64,000 bases of DNA from Lytechinus variegatus (GCF_018143015.1 NC_054751.1:34489847-34553846); one strand, 5' to 3'; positions 11,832 to 64,000 are shown, counted from the first letter of the stretch. A program made the numbers and translations. Notes: a model not told the origin generated them from the sequence alone.

Positions 11832-14497
11832 GACAAAATATTGTTCATCAGTATGATAGCAATAAATAAGTACATAAATTAGCTTTTACTAGACATGTAC
11901 ATTTTTCTTCACTTTGATTGAATTAATGCATCTATCTTTTTAAGATGTTTTAAGTTACAGATTGAGAGGTATACATTATTAATTATAACTTTTCCCTGTC
12001 TGTAAAATTACAATGTACCACAAGCACATAATAAAAATAAGATATTCAAATGGAAAAGTCACTTTTAAGGTTTTATTGTATTACATTGTGTCACAGCAGA
12101 CATAATGACATATATAGAAAACACAATTCAGCAATTTAAACATACTTGGATGATATGATAGCCCTTTATAACTGAAAACAAGCCCGACACTGTATGGAAA
12201 CAAACAACAAAAGAAAATGAAAAAAAAAGAGATCATTCACAAATGGTTCATCATTTATCAAATTTCTTTGAGAGACTTATCCTTCCAATCATGTAAATAA
12301 TAACTTTTAAATAAGCACCAATGAGTTTGGGGTATAATGTTTCAGTGAAAACAAAATTTTTGCTTGAATATATTCATAAAATCATGGCCATTGATATTTT
12401 CCCTGTACAACTAATATTCATTTTTGATTTGTATTCCAAAGATAGCTATTCACATCCAAGATTTCTCATTAAAATTGAAGTTATGAAAATGGCACAAAGC
12501 TGTTTCGGGCTACACAAGAAGAACAGTAATTTCAGATTAAGGATCAATGAAAACACATCAAATTATGAAGGGAGAATGAAAACAACAATAATATAACTGA
12601 ATATACAAAAGGGTATGAACAATGAAAATGGATGCACACAAGATACTGTCAAGGAAGCATGAGTTCTATAAAACACAAACATACAATAAATTGAGATGGA
12701 TGATTTCACAAATCTTTAGAATATAGTCCAATATTTGTAATTCTTATAAATCATAAGCTTTTCAAAGGAATAAATTATTATAATGGAAACAAATAACAAA
12801 AGAATTGTACTTTTAACCACCAATGACTGTGTGCAATATTTTCGCTGGAGATGTCCATTTCTTAAAATGATATGCTCTTTTACTTTCTCTTTCTCTTTTC
12901 CAAGTTCATCAGCATGAAAACTACAATATATGAGGCAATTTGAATTCAGAACAAATGGTACGATTGTAGTAATTCCTAAATTACAACATTACATCGTCGG
13001 CGGTCATCCGAACAGTCATATTACACATATGACGGTGCAAACCTATTTCAGAGAAAATCAACTTTGAGGTTTACTGCAATTTTCACACATAGTTTCCCTG
13101 CCTTACAACATATTCATTGCTAGAAAAATACATAGTTGGAAAGACCAAGACAATTGCTTGACATTGGTATCCTTATTTTACACAAAATCAAAAGTCAGAG
13201 TAAATACATCAAAACAGCTAAATACTTGTAACTTTGGTTTGAGCGGTTTAGATTTCCCTGTACAAAAACGCCATAGGTGATACAACAACCCTGGTCGTGA
13301 TTTCAATGTGGGTGGTCAGTCAAACGTATCGCTTTTTCACGTTCAAAGTCAATGCAGTGCTGATATGACTGACAGCGCCTTTGTATATTAAGTGCGCGCA
13401 GCTGTTTGCTTTGTTACACTAACGTTTCCTATGGGATTTGCTTATTTTATCTAAAACTTGCATGGTATCACTGTGAAAATCCCCACATACCTCAGAAACT
13501 ACAATAAATTGCTGCCTAGAAATTTAGTTGTGCACATAACAGTACTTGTACTTTCGTTTTCTGCAAAAATCTAAAAATTGATTTTTTGATCAAAATTAAA
13601 TGATTCGACAGTTCAGATGAACACCGACGACATGTGTAAATGAAAGACAGAGTAGTTTCAATTCTCTTAATTGACATAATATATCATAAATGGCACTAAT
13701 TTATAATACAAGTACAACTTTCTGGAATGGAATCAAATATCGAATACTGGATTAACAGCCAACTTTGGTATAAATTTGGATTTTATATTCATAATACTCT
13801 AAATAACTCTAACTCTACTGTAACAAAATTCAAGGTATTATTCTCATAATTGAATACTCAACCCATGATCAGGACAGCTGTACAAAAGCTGGGGTAATAA
13901 TATGCAATGCATAATATTATTATATATCACTATAACTATATACATGCAATAAATAAAGAATACCTGATATTCATTTATCAAATTACTTTTTAGGCATGAT
14001 TGTCAGTTTCTATGTATACACAGTCCCGAGTCAAAAGATCCAATTAGATGACAAAGCTGTGATATCACATCAATGAACAAAATCATCAAGCAATCATAAG
14101 ACAAAACCCCCCAAATTAAAGAATAATGGTAGGTACCTTCAACTAATGTTTTGCGATTGTAGCTTTCATAAATGGGTAATTTTAACCAATGAAAGGTATC
14201 AAAATGTACTTGGCTATTCCAGACTATAAGCAGGAAGCAAGAAGTGACTACGATTTGAGCCATGATTGTTGCATAAGAACTTTTCAATTTTAACAACCAG
14301 ATATTGCCCTGTCATTGTGCCTCTCATTGTTAATACATCATGTAAGGGCAAGACAATGTAAAGCTTGAAAATGCCCTCAGTCTAATCAAGGCAATTCTTT
14401 TTGTCAATAATTGTGATTGAACTGATCTAGCCATCAAAGCCATAATTCTATATATAGGAAATGTACAAAATGTCTCTTTTGGATACAAGAAGGAGCA
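11832..14497. other. Apparently unique non-coding DNA
   Basis: About 2.7 kb of A+T-rich sequence in which no exon, RNA gene or element end was recognised. It may include the distal 3'-UTR or flank of either neighbouring gene. Confidence 0.4.
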
Positions 14498-14730
14498 CAG
14501 TGGGTGATTTCAAGTCCGGTGTTGGCCTTGGTGTTGGTGTTGCAATTTGGATTGCTTCTCCTAACTCCAAAACTTATTCAGAGTTTGTAAAACTGATCCA
14601 GATCACATTATTGACATCTCAACAACTAGTGAGTGACTTTTCGGGACCATCTTCATTTTATATTTGGTGTGTAAAAATTGACCTAACACCAACACCAAAA
14701 GGTCAACACTGAACTTTAAATCATCCAGTG
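14498..14730. mobile_element. hAT-like MITE with ~45-bp inverted termini
   Basis: The left end CAGTGGGTGATTTCAAGTCC and the right end, read in reverse complement as CACTGGATGATTTAAAGTTC, are followed on both arms by GTGTTGGCC/GTGTTGACC and TTGGTGTTGGTGTT. CASTGG termini are typical of hAT elements. No clear target duplication was found. Confidence 0.65.
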
Positions 14731-14854
14731 ACTTGTCAAGAAAATGATGCATGCATGAATATACATCATATGAAGAAAACATTTTGAACTGAAGTTTGAC
14801 TTCTAGATAATGGTGTTACATGCTTTCCATAGTTGTGACTGATTGGATCAATCA

Positions 14855-15127
14855 GGGCCCTGTCTTACAAAGAGTTACGATTGATCCAATCAATCGTAAC
14901 TCTATGGAAATCCATCAGGGTCATAAATTTTTCTACATTAAATTTGCAAATGTCCTTTGTAAACAAATGAGAACACACCAAATTGTCAAGAAATCAATGG
15001 ATTTATGGATATGCATTCATATCTAATTTTCTTTTTTAACAAACATGCATTTCTACATGTTGACTTTGCTGGCTTTCCATTGTTGTGATAGATTGGATCA
15101 ATCGTAACTCTTTGTAAGACAGGCCCC
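14855..15127. mobile_element. MITE family C with long inverted termini
   Basis: GGGCCCTGTCTTACAAAGAG at the left and CTCTTTGTAAGACAGGCCCC at the right, each continuing into the TTACGATTGATCCAATC inverted match and TCCATTGTTGTGA-like inner ends. About 50-bp arms, non-coding centre. Confidence 0.8.
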
Positions 15128-16198
15128 AGAACTGTTTGTAAGATGAGACTAGACAGTGTATCAACATAGAGGATTTGTATAATCTATATTTCATAAAACA
15201 AAAGATGCAGCTTCGTAAACTCTTCAAGGTGATGATTTACATGGGAATCAAAGAAATCTTCATGACATGAAGATAGGAATGTATAAATAAATAATTTCTT
15301 AATGTAGTAAAATTTCAATACTCATTCGGTAAGTTCAGTTTTGGACAAGTTTAAGGGGCAAAGAGGAAGACATCTTAACACAATGTATAAAAGTGAGTTC
15401 CCCCTTACAAAGAAACTTAACAAACTTTTGAACAAAATGTTTTGAAAACATAAAAGTATTTTGGAATGTTTTTAAGTTCACAGTACGAATAATTATACCA
15501 TTTTAAGTGAATTTTAGCACTTCTTGTACTCAATTTCAATGTTTACTCTCATTGTATTGTAGTAAAATGGCCAGACAATACATGTTTAAACAAAATCTTG
15601 TCATCTCATTTATATCAAAATGGAAGTTCACCATGAGAATATGGACTTAATAAAATCAGAAAAAAAGTGAAAAATATTAAAGTTTGATGAAAATCCGTCA
15701 AATAATATGATTTATTAAAAAGAATGAAAACTGATTTCATTTGTGAGGTGGAAATAGAATGAGCCATATCATTTCATACCCCCTTCCAGAAGAAAAACAT
15801 TTGTATGAATTCATCATATTCCCCCAAAATTAATTGAATATATGAAATTTACTTTACTTGATGAATGGGGAAGCTGTTCACATATGACATCACAAATATA
15901 AAATAAAAGAAAAATAACTCTTTCTTTAATACATTTTCATCAAACCTTCCCAAATATTTGTCTGTATTTTTCTGCCTTTATTTAACACCAACTTATTGTC
16001 AGGATGAAGTTCCCAAGAGGGGAACTAACTCCTGTGTATCTTAAATTCGCAAAGTGAGTTGAATGACATTTCAAGAATACTTCAGAGCTGTACACACATA
16101 CAAAGTTAAATATTCCTTGGGTTTAACTTGAAATATTGATGTAAAAAAATGCTTTCAAGTACATAATATATTCAACCATTCTCCATCATTTACCATCA
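15128..16198. other. 3' flank of vinculin-like gene
   Basis: Follows the stop codon of the minus-strand gene and so probably includes its 3'-UTR. A+T-rich; a possible repeat-like segment between 15560 and 16020 has no inverted ends that I could confirm. Confidence 0.4.
15977..15982 (-). promoter_or_regulatory. Candidate poly(A) signal for the vinculin-like transcript
   Basis: TTTATT on the plus strand is AATAAA on the minus strand, about 220 nt past the stop codon at 16199. It is the nearest canonical hexamer seen downstream. Similar hexamers occur by chance in this A+T-rich DNA, so a longer 3'-UTR is equally possible. Confidence 0.25.
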
Positions 16199-56262
<40,064 letters not shown>

Positions 56263-56363
56263 TTTTTCAATGGTACTTTTAATTTTAAAATGTCTTCGAG
56301 TCCGGCATTATTTATTCTCGAAGTGTTGTCAAACTCCAGCGTCGCGTCGCGTCGTAGAGACCA

Positions 56364-56675
56364 GGGGCCGATTGCACGAAAGGGTATTTCCAAGGACCGT
56401 CTTTCGTGTCGCCCATCTCTTATGATACGCTATAAGCGGGGTGTTTCTGAAATTTATGATAAAAAATAAGATTTGTTAGCTTGCTTTTAAATCAAATTTT
56501 ATACAATTTCATGATATATCATATCATTTTATGAACAAATATTCTGTTAATTTTAAAGGACGAATGAAATATGTTTGGAGATGATTTATTTAAAATGCGT
56601 ATCACATGGCGCATCATAAAAGATGGGCGACACGAAAGACGGTCCTTGCAAAGACCCTTTCGTGCAATCGGCCCC
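56364..56675. mobile_element. MITE with ~65-bp inverted termini just upstream of the vinculin-like start codon
   Basis: GGGGCCGATTGCACGAAAGG at the left and CCTTTCGTGCAATCGGCCCC at the right; arms continue through GACCGTCTTTCGTGTCGCCC. It begins about 100 bp upstream of the proposed start codon, so it lies in the 5'-UTR or promoter region of that gene. Confidence 0.85.
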
Positions 56676-57061
56676 CGATACGTTATTTAAAGACACACGC
56701 ACTTCCGGGATCCCGGCCCCACCCCTGGCCCTCAAATCGTCTGGGTCAAACAGATATATTGAAATCTGCCGTATAGGGTGGGGGGGGGGGGGTCTAATTA
56801 AAAAAAATATACCGGTATACATTAATTTTCATTACAGTGTTAAGGGATATAATGCTAGGTCTATGCTGTTTTTCTCCTTTTTTTCTTAGCCCATGTTGTT
56901 TTTGTTTTGTAATTTGATCGAATAAAAAAAGTGCATTGACACAAGATTGAATTCCGCTATTCTTGTCGGAAGGGTATAAAATCCGACCGCCACTTCCTCC
57001 ACAAATGCTATATCTAATTCTTTTCAGCGGCATTTAAGCGGAATGATACTCCCGCACAGAT

Positions 57062-57200
57062 CTGTGTCATCAATATTTTCATCCGACAAGTTGACAGATC
57101 TGCATGACATCTTTCCTTGATTCTGATTGGCTGAGAGGCACTGTTCCTATGGTACTTGTCGGATAGATGTCCGACAAGTCCTTTCATAAAACAACCCCCC
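57062..57200. mobile_element. MITE family B, second copy
   Basis: TCATCCGACAAGTTGACAGA at the left and ATGTCCGACAAGTCCTTTCA at the right, as at 8263-8421. The outermost bases are decayed. Confidence 0.7.
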
Positions 57201-58552
57201 TGGCCCCTGCCCCCTTTAAAGAGCCATCATCAACAAAATTAATGTAAATATGTGCCGTTTCTACACAAGTGCGCCACCTTTGAAAGTCACAGTATATATT
57301 TTTAATGGGAATTTGTCGTTCTTGAAAACACAAGCAGTTTAGGACTTTTTTTATTTTCACTGAATTTTACATGCGTTTTGACGAAATTTCCTCGAGAAAA
57401 TGTGCCCCCCTTGGAAAATCCAGTATCTGCCCCTGCAGGGTAACTCAAGTTTCTTACGGGAAGCGCTGAACTGATTTTGCAGTAATAGATTGCCAAACCA
57501 TGCAGCCAAGTGTCACCCCGTCTTTTTTTCGGGCCCTCACGTGTTACTCTCCCTCCTCCTTCTCCTCCTCACTCTCCCCCTTTCTCTTTTCTCATTCTTC
57601 TTCCTTGCTTGTTTTGAAAATGTCCACCCCCAAACAAAAACTAAAGAGAGAGAAGAAATTCCCGGCCACCAAAGAATAAAAAACTTAAAAAGAGGAAAGG
57701 AAAAGGAGTAAACATTATTTTTTAGTCACAAAATTAGTTTTTCTTATACTAAGAGAGTGGACATTTTTGCTCGCTCGCTTCAATTTCTTCCAATTTTTGG
57801 GGCAGAAATTGTTTGGCCCCTAATTGGCCCATCCTCGGGGCTATGATAAAATTGAAGATTGTGTTCAAGCTACCAAATCTTTTCAGAATTTCATTGAGAT
57901 AAAGCATTCTTAATTGCTGGCTATATAGAAAATGATAGAAGGGAAATCCTAATGGAATAGAAATCAACCTGTTTATAGCTAATTTAAAAAAAAATTACTA
58001 TCAAAATTGCAGTCAGATCTGCCAGAATTATTCCTGTCATCATGTTAATAATCATTATCATAATCATTATTTACGATTGCTTTAATGTTTGATGCTTATC
58101 ATCCTAATGCTTGTATAGATACATAATGATGTGATTGGGGGAGGTATTGTGGGGTTGACTTGAGGTGACAAAGTCACATGTATGACCATTGTATTTTGCC
58201 GATTCTTAATATCTTCATTTTATTTTTATTTTCACCATTAGTGTTATGACCTGGATGGGGTTGGGAGGTTTGGGGAGGAAGACCTGTGGGTTATGGCTAT
58301 TAAGTTAGCCTTTTCCATACCCAGGCAGCCTCTCCAACTCTCATCCAGGTCTTATTTTCTCTATTATGTACAAGTTTGATTGATCTTGTCTTTGCATGAT
58401 CTGTTTGTATTCTTTGTTTTTTGAATGCCAAATAAAATAATGATAATAAATAATAATTATTATTATTCATCATCATTGAGTCATGATTACAACACATTAC
58501 CAGTGTCAATAATGTTATTTTTCATCACTGCTGTTTTCTTTTTTACATGATA
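57201..58552. other. Non-coding flank, no gene seen
   Basis: Contains a C-run element-like end near 57395-57440 (CCCCCCTTGGAAAATCCAGT), polypyrimidine DNA at 57540-57610 and otherwise A+T-rich sequence. No supported exon. Confidence 0.4.
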
Positions 58553-58560
58553 ATTATGGT

Positions 58561-59953
58561 CAGTGGCGTACCGTGGGTCACGGCATTGGGGGGGCACCAG
58601 CAAAAATTTCGGGTCACTTAGGGAGCTCACGAAGCGCACTCAGTTGTCAGGTATACTGACCTAATAGAGATATTTTAAGGACATGCAGTGCCATCAAACG
58701 AATATGTATCTCATTGATTAAATAATGCGAGCGCGAAGCGCGAGCTGAACATTTTTGATATTGAGGGCTAAAAATTGACATAAGCAAATTGTTTTGTAAT
58801 CATGATACTTAACTGTCTCGTTAAACAAACAATGCGAGCGCGAAGCGCGAGCTAAAATTTTTGTATATACTGACCCTAAACAAGGAAATTTTAAGGATTA
58901 TATTTTAGAATCCATTAAGAGTATACATATCTCACCATAGTCATCTAATGCTAGTGCCATCCTTTGCTGATTTTGTTAGAATTACAACTAAACACAGTCA
59001 TGAAGCACCTTTTGTAGTCATGTAATCATGATTATCATACGTATCTTACTAATAAAATACTGCAAGCGCAAAAGCGCGAGCTGAACATTTAGGAAATAGA
59101 GACCTGAAGCATTCTAAGAGTTGTTTGTAGGAATTCTCTAAGACCCTACGTATTTGACTAACCAAATGATGCGAGCGCGAAGCGCGAGCTGAAATTTTTG
59201 TATATATTGACCCCAAAACATGGATATTTTAAGGACTATAGTTACGAATCCATTAAGTCAGAGTATACATATCTCACCATAGTCATCTAATGCGAGTGCC
59301 AAGCGCTTGCTGATTTTGTTAGAATTACATCTAAACACATGGAGCACTTTTTGAAGTCATTGTAATCATGATTATCATACGCATCTCACTAATGAAATAC
59401 TGCGAGCGCGAAGATCGAGCTGAAAATCTAGGAAATTCAGACATTTTGACATTTTAAGGACTGATTTTAGGAGTTCATGAAGAGCAGAAATCTCACCAAT
59501 CCACTAATGCGAACGTTAGCACGGACAGGAAATGTTTTATATTAAGACCCTAAAATAGGGCAATAACTTTCAGTAGTCATGAAAAAGAAGAATATATCAC
59601 TACTTAAAACAATAATAACTCTAATTGCGAGGAAATATATTATTTTGTTGTATATTGATTTGAAAACGGGAGGCGTTAGTACAGCAGTTTTATATGTCTT
59701 GTTAAAAAGTCTATGCGAGCACCAGGAACAATGAAGACACAATTAAGCAAATAATGTTTCATAAAGTTGTGAAAAATGCTTCTTATGTTATATAACATAA
59801 TATAACACTATGATAAACAACAATTTCTTCTTTCCCCACTAGGTTTCTCTTCCTTTTTCCCTCTTTTTCTCCTTTTCCCCGTTTTTTTTTTTTTTTGGCC
59901 AGCCGATTGGGGGGGCACGTGCCCCCCATACCCCCCCCGTAGTTACGCCACTG
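58561..59953. mobile_element. Non-autonomous hAT element, 1393 bp, exact 8-bp target duplication, internal GCGAGCGCGAAGCGCGAGC array
   Basis: Starts CAGTGGCGTACCGTGGG and ends CGTAGTTACGCCACTG. ATTATGGT flanks both sides exactly (58553-58560 and 59954-59961). Inside, the GC-rich palindromic phrase GCGAGCGCGAAGCGCGAGC or decayed forms recur near 58729, 58832, 59072, 59170, 59291 and 59401, each followed by TGAAAATTTTTG-like sequence, a degenerate tandem of about 110 bp. No transposase ORF. Confidence 0.9.
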
Positions 59954-60047
59954 ATTATGGTGATAATTGCAAATGATGACACAACCTGCTGGGGGTCCGG
60001 ACAGCCCGACCACCAGACAGCCCGACCCTGGACAGCCCGACCCGCTG

Positions 60048-60082
60048 CCCTGGACAACTCGTCCCGGTCGAGTTGTCCAGGG
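60048..60082. repeat. Perfect 14-bp stem hairpin beside CAGCCCGACC repeats
   Basis: CCCTGGACAACTCG, loop TCCCGGT, CGAGTTGTCCAGGG. Just upstream, ACAGCCCGACC occurs three times in 60000-60042. Confidence 0.8.
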
Positions 60083-60390
60083 TTGGCTCTGAATCGGACA
60101 ACTCGACCACTTGAATTCTTCTTCAAAATTTCATGAAATAAGATTTCAAACTTTACTTCAAAAGTATTTTCCCGCATAATCCATGTTTTTACAATGCTGC
60201 ACACTTATACTACTGCTGACTGGTATTATTGGCCAGTATTATTATCATTAATATACAGAACAATTATATTTACTTACATGTAAAAACAAATGAAAGTACA
60301 CAATGAAAATGCCTTTAAATTTCATGGCTCAAAATCCTCAAGGCCGGCCAAGGACGGCCGCGCATGCAATTATTATATATTACGGTATGG

Positions 60391-60862
60391 TAGTGGATCG
60401 TATTACCGAACACTTTTCATGAATTTGATCATATCAAACACATTATTCCAATAAAATTCACCAAACTTTCACCATAAATACACAAATACCTACAAAATAT
60501 AAATATGCAGAAATTTTGCCGAAATTGTTTTTCATTTTAACGACATCAGCTTCCAATCGGACCCCTCTTCGCAAGTGAAAAATTTTGGTCACTTGAAAAG
60601 GTATCGTATTACCGAACGTGTGTTTTCTATGGGAAAAGTTGGGAAAACAACAAAGTCACTGATGAGCTATTTTGACCATATTTTATTGTTTTGAGGATAT
60701 AAAGACTTCGAAATTGTGTTTTTGATAATTTTCCATCATTTTTCTATTTAAGTTCCCTTTGGAAGGAAGTTGCAAAGGTTTGAGCGTATTTTATTATTTT
60801 CTGACGCATATGATGCGCGCGTTCGGTAATACAAGGCCGGTCGGTAATACAATCACTCACTA
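60391..60862. mobile_element. MITE with TAGTG...GTATTACCGA termini
   Basis: TAGTGGATCGTATTACCGAAC at the left; right end TCGGTAATACAATCACTCAC is the inverted form with a small length difference. CGTATTACCGAACG recurs internally at about 60605 and its complement at about 60830. Confidence 0.65.
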
Positions 60863-61420
60863 TATATTACTCTTCGAATTGTGTGCATGTGGGAGCTAAA
60901 TCCTGCGCTGACCGATATCCGGGGTCCCGTTTGTAGAGAGGCAGACCGCGTAATTCGAATACAGAAGACAATCAAGCCCCCACAAAAGTTTGTATCCTTT
61001 CACCGTACGCGTGGTAGGTAACAATTTAGTTGAGTAAGTGAGTGTTGTATGGCCTTAATTCATTATGTTTATTGCAAAAGTTAAGAATAAGAAATGTCTA
61101 ATTTGCGAGCTCGAGCTCCAAGTCCAACCGCACTTACACTACAGAGACTCCGACCCCAAACACCCCGTAACTGCGGGCGAGATTCTCCTGCCGAGAACCT
61201 CCCAGCACACACGGGAGTCTGCGGCTAGCTCAATCATTTGTGATTTCGGGGGTAAAATAAAGTGAGGTAGCTGAAATTCGTCTGTTTACTTTGAGAGTAG
61301 TTTTTAAACATTTATGATACTTTTTTGGTGTATAATGTTATTAGGTTTCTTAACATAAAATATTTATTTGAACTTTTGACATGTTTGAAGGCCATTTTTT
61401 GGCATTGCATTGCCATTGGC

Positions 61421-61989
61421 TACCTCGGCTCGAGCGAAGTTCGTGCAGGCTCCACTCCACTACTGCTACACTTCACTCCACCTAGTGTAGTGTAGTGGTA
61501 GTGAAGTGGAGTGGAGCTAGACAGCTGGCAGCCGTCTGTTTTGAGGAGTTTTTTTAACATTTTTTGATTTCTCGTACACAGACGGCTCGCTATCGTGCGT
61601 GCAGCCACCATTAGGGGACTTGCAATGCAAAATCCCCCCGTCAGGGCTCTTCAATTTTTGTCTTTAATGAATAAAATTTTTGAAAATTAACGCAACCAAA
61701 ATGCAAATTGATATTCCCTCTTGGCATTAATTGCCAAAAAGCAGAGAAAAATCAGGTTAAAAGGAACAAAAACAGTGACTTACCTCGGCTGTCGCGCAAA
61801 TTCACTTCCCGTTTTATCCGATCTTAAGTACATAAACATATGGCCATTGAGTCCCCTGTACAGATCGCGCTAGAACTTCGGTCTCTGTATTTGGTGAGTG
61901 AAGCCAACGGAGTTCAACTGAACAACCAACATAACAGAGACCGAAGCTTTTGGTCTAGAGTGGAGCCTGCACGAACTTCGCTCGAGGTA
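61421..61989. mobile_element. MITE with TACCTCGAGC...GTGCAGGCTCCACT termini, 569 bp
   Basis: Left arm TACCTCGGCTCGAGCGAAGT then TCGTGCAGGCTCCACT; right arm AGTGGAGCCTGCACGAACTT then CGCTCGAGGTA. A second, internal palindrome (CTCCACTCCACTACTGC...GTGGAGTGGAG, about 61450-61517) sits next to the left arm. Related to the 121-bp palindrome at 17777-17897. Confidence 0.8.
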
Positions 61990-62107
61990 TGCAGAGCTAC
62001 CAAGTCTCACGCATTATGCGTGAGACTCAAGCATTTTGGACTCTTGTTCATCCCCTCAAATCTCTGTCTCACGCATTTACAGCCTGTCCCCATATGGGCT
62101 ATTCCAC

Positions 62108-62504
62108 GGTTACTCACGTTACATTTGGAGACACCTTGACTCATACTTGGAGCTGTAACTCCATTATTATTGATAGGAACTAAACATCTCCTTATCACAA
62201 CAAAGTACACAGTCTGACTATCCTTCGTATAAAAACAAAACTTAGGAAATTCTATTATGCTCCTGGCAAATCTTTGGAATGTGTCGGTTACTCACGTTAC
62301 ATGATTTGGACATGCATAAAATGAAAAGTCAACATAAGTGAAAAGTCTCCTCATACAAGGCTTTTATGAAAGATGATTATATCCATTTCAAAGAAGTATA
62401 TTAGGGAGACAAACTTTGTATATAATTAAAAAAATAAAGAACACATGGTTTTTACTTGGGGTGCAGATAATATGGTTACTCACGTTACGGTTACTCACGT
62501 TACA
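62108..62504. repeat. Four interspersed copies of GGTTACTCACGTTACA
   Basis: At 62108-62123, 62286-62301, 62474-62488 (last base changed) and 62489-62504, the last two head-to-tail. Spacing 178 and 188 bp. The word is itself built as GTTAC-TCAC-GTTAC. Probably a short repetitive element; no protein-coding frame. Confidence 0.75.
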
Positions 62505-64000
62505 TTTTGTCCATGTATGGTTAACAACACACATGTCATTAAAAATTCAATAATGTGTGTAAAATTCATTGCTAGGAACATCTAAAAGAGATTTTATACC
62601 AAAAATTGGAACAATTGGAGCTTTATTAGGGAGTAGGAGGGAAAAGTATGATTTCGCTTACTAATTATGCATAAATTAGCATAATCGCTTAATACCAATT
62701 TGCATGAAATAAATTACTGTATAGTATTGTAGATAATGTCCAAGACAACCTGCATGCAAATTTTCGGCGTGATCGTGCGGCCAATGGCCGTGATCTCAAG
62801 GGGGGCCTGGGAGCCCCCCCCTCCCCCCACCCCCCGGGCCATATCAACTCCCAAAATACCCCAGCCTAGATAGGGTTACAGGTAAGGGCATTCAATGTGT
62901 TGTTCAAACACTCTTTAAAGTTAGGTTAATCAAAACCAAGCCTTACTAGTGCACTCTCGCATTGTGAATACTTCTACTAATATTAGGAGTGGGCTATAAA
63001 TGGGTGATTTTTGGTTTTACTGTGGGAACAGTTTTTTTGTGTTCCTTTTACCTTATCTCAACATGAAATGACAATATTTTTTGTCTCGGGTCCGAGAAAA
63101 AAGTGTGCCGGGCCAAAATCCAAAATGGCCGCCAAAACCACCCAAAATCACAGTTTTTGCCACAACTTCTTTATTTGGTGGTCTTTTTCTCTGGTTTTGG
63201 TGTCTATTCATATGTTTTAGGGGGCAGGCAATTTGTTTTTCCTATAATTAGCACTTTTAAACCACTATTTGTAGAGTTAAAAGGTAATTATACCTAAATC
63301 TTATATATTTTTATAGCCTTTTTTCAGACAAATGTAGGTTTTATTGTCCTGGAGTTCTTGGATATTAGATGGTACAAGGTCAACAATAGCAAGCAGCTGC
63401 TTCATAGAGCTATATTGCTTTTATTCCTCTACTGTGGGTTTTACGGATATTTGTGAAATATATCTTATTAAATCAAAAAATGTTGATTATCCATAGGGGC
63501 AATACAGTATACAATGTAGTGTTACTGTACATACTACACTGCATATTTCCATGCATTGACCACCATGACATATGACAAGGCCTGTATATAAACTATAGTG
63601 TCATAGAAATAAGCTCTTAAGGTTTAAAATTAGATTGTGAATTGTGAATTTGATTGCTTGTCAGCTGATGTACATGATGAAACCAGCAACGTGAATTTCA
63701 CATAAAATATCACATATCATATACGTACATCACATATCTACATGTAGCCATATCTTCTTCATTTGGAGGCTTTTTTACCTGGTTGTGGTGTCTAACTGGC
63801 CTATGTTTATGGGGTCAGGTAACTATATAATCATGGTAATGTTGATCAACAGCCAATCAGAACCAAGGATTCCATGTAAGTTACCATTAAGTTAACATAA
63901 TGGTAAATTTTTATGCAACGGGACCCAGAATATCTACAGTGTAAATGCCATGATGTGGGGTTAATTACCTTTCTCCGCCCCCTGAATTAGCATATTTGAC
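62505..64000. other. Right-end flank, no gene seen
   Basis: A+T-rich DNA with a G/C-homopolymer-rich patch at 62800-62840 and two related phrases (CTTCTTTATTTGGTGGTC at about 63166, CTTCTTCATTTGGAGGC at about 63753) about 585 bp apart, each followed by GGTGTCTA and GGGGCAGG/GGGGTCAGG, suggesting a diverged tandem repeat. Confidence 0.45.

Noticed and set aside
15560..16020. Possible further MITE in the 3' flank
   Set aside because: GAAGTTCACC and GAAGTTCCC phrases occur, but no inverted ends or target duplication could be matched.
58561..59953. CRISPR-like array from the regularly spaced GCGAGCGCGAAGCGCGAGC words
   Set aside because: Eukaryotic context, degenerate repeats, similar rather than unique spacers, and the whole is bounded by hAT termini and a target duplication.

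Overview
The window looks like nuclear DNA of a marine invertebrate deuterostome, most probably an echinoderm (sea-urchin-like). The reasons are indirect: the DNA is A+T-rich, genes are split by GT-AG introns, tRNA-derived SINEs and MITE-type elements are dense, and there is a 2A-bearing non-LTR retrotransposon of a kind reported from several marine invertebrates. No marker fixes the species.

The main gene is on the minus strand, from about 56.26 kb down to 16.20 kb. I assembled 29 coding exons whose phases join without a break and whose 28 introns are all GT-AG. The predicted protein has 1651 residues and belongs to the vinculin/alpha-catenin family. It has a vinculin-like D1 and head (residues about 35-675), a first Ser/Pro-rich linker (676-768), an extra alpha-helical region of about 490 residues (769-1255), a second Pro/Ser/Thr/Gly-rich linker (1256-1443), and a vinculin-type tail (1444-1651). 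Vertebrate vinculin is about 1066 residues, so this is an enlarged paralogue or lineage form.

A second, small gene on the plus strand (8698-10788, two exons, 150 residues) encodes an acidic coiled-coil protein that I do not recognise.

The rest is mobile and repetitive DNA. The last two introns of the vinculin-like gene hold the two largest elements: a 3.9-kb hAT transposon with terminal inverted repeats and a 6-bp target duplication but a broken transposase (17423-21347), and a non-LTR retrotransposon of about 4.7 kb with an intact 1088-residue endonuclease/reverse-transcriptase ORF and an N-terminal 2A-like motif (about 22300-26999). Around them lie five tRNA-derived SINE copies, decayed LINE tails, many short inverted-repeat elements (several with exact 8-bp target duplications), a 0.5-kb GAT/ATC microsatellite beside an exon, and a tandemly duplicated, decayed exon (37.8-38.06 kb).

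Layout: 0-8.6 kb repeats; 8.7-10.8 kb small gene; 11-16 kb MITEs and apparently unique DNA; 16.2-56.3 kb vinculin-like gene with element-rich introns; 56.3-64 kb element-rich flank with no convincing gene. No CRISPR array, bacterial operon or intact RNA gene was seen.
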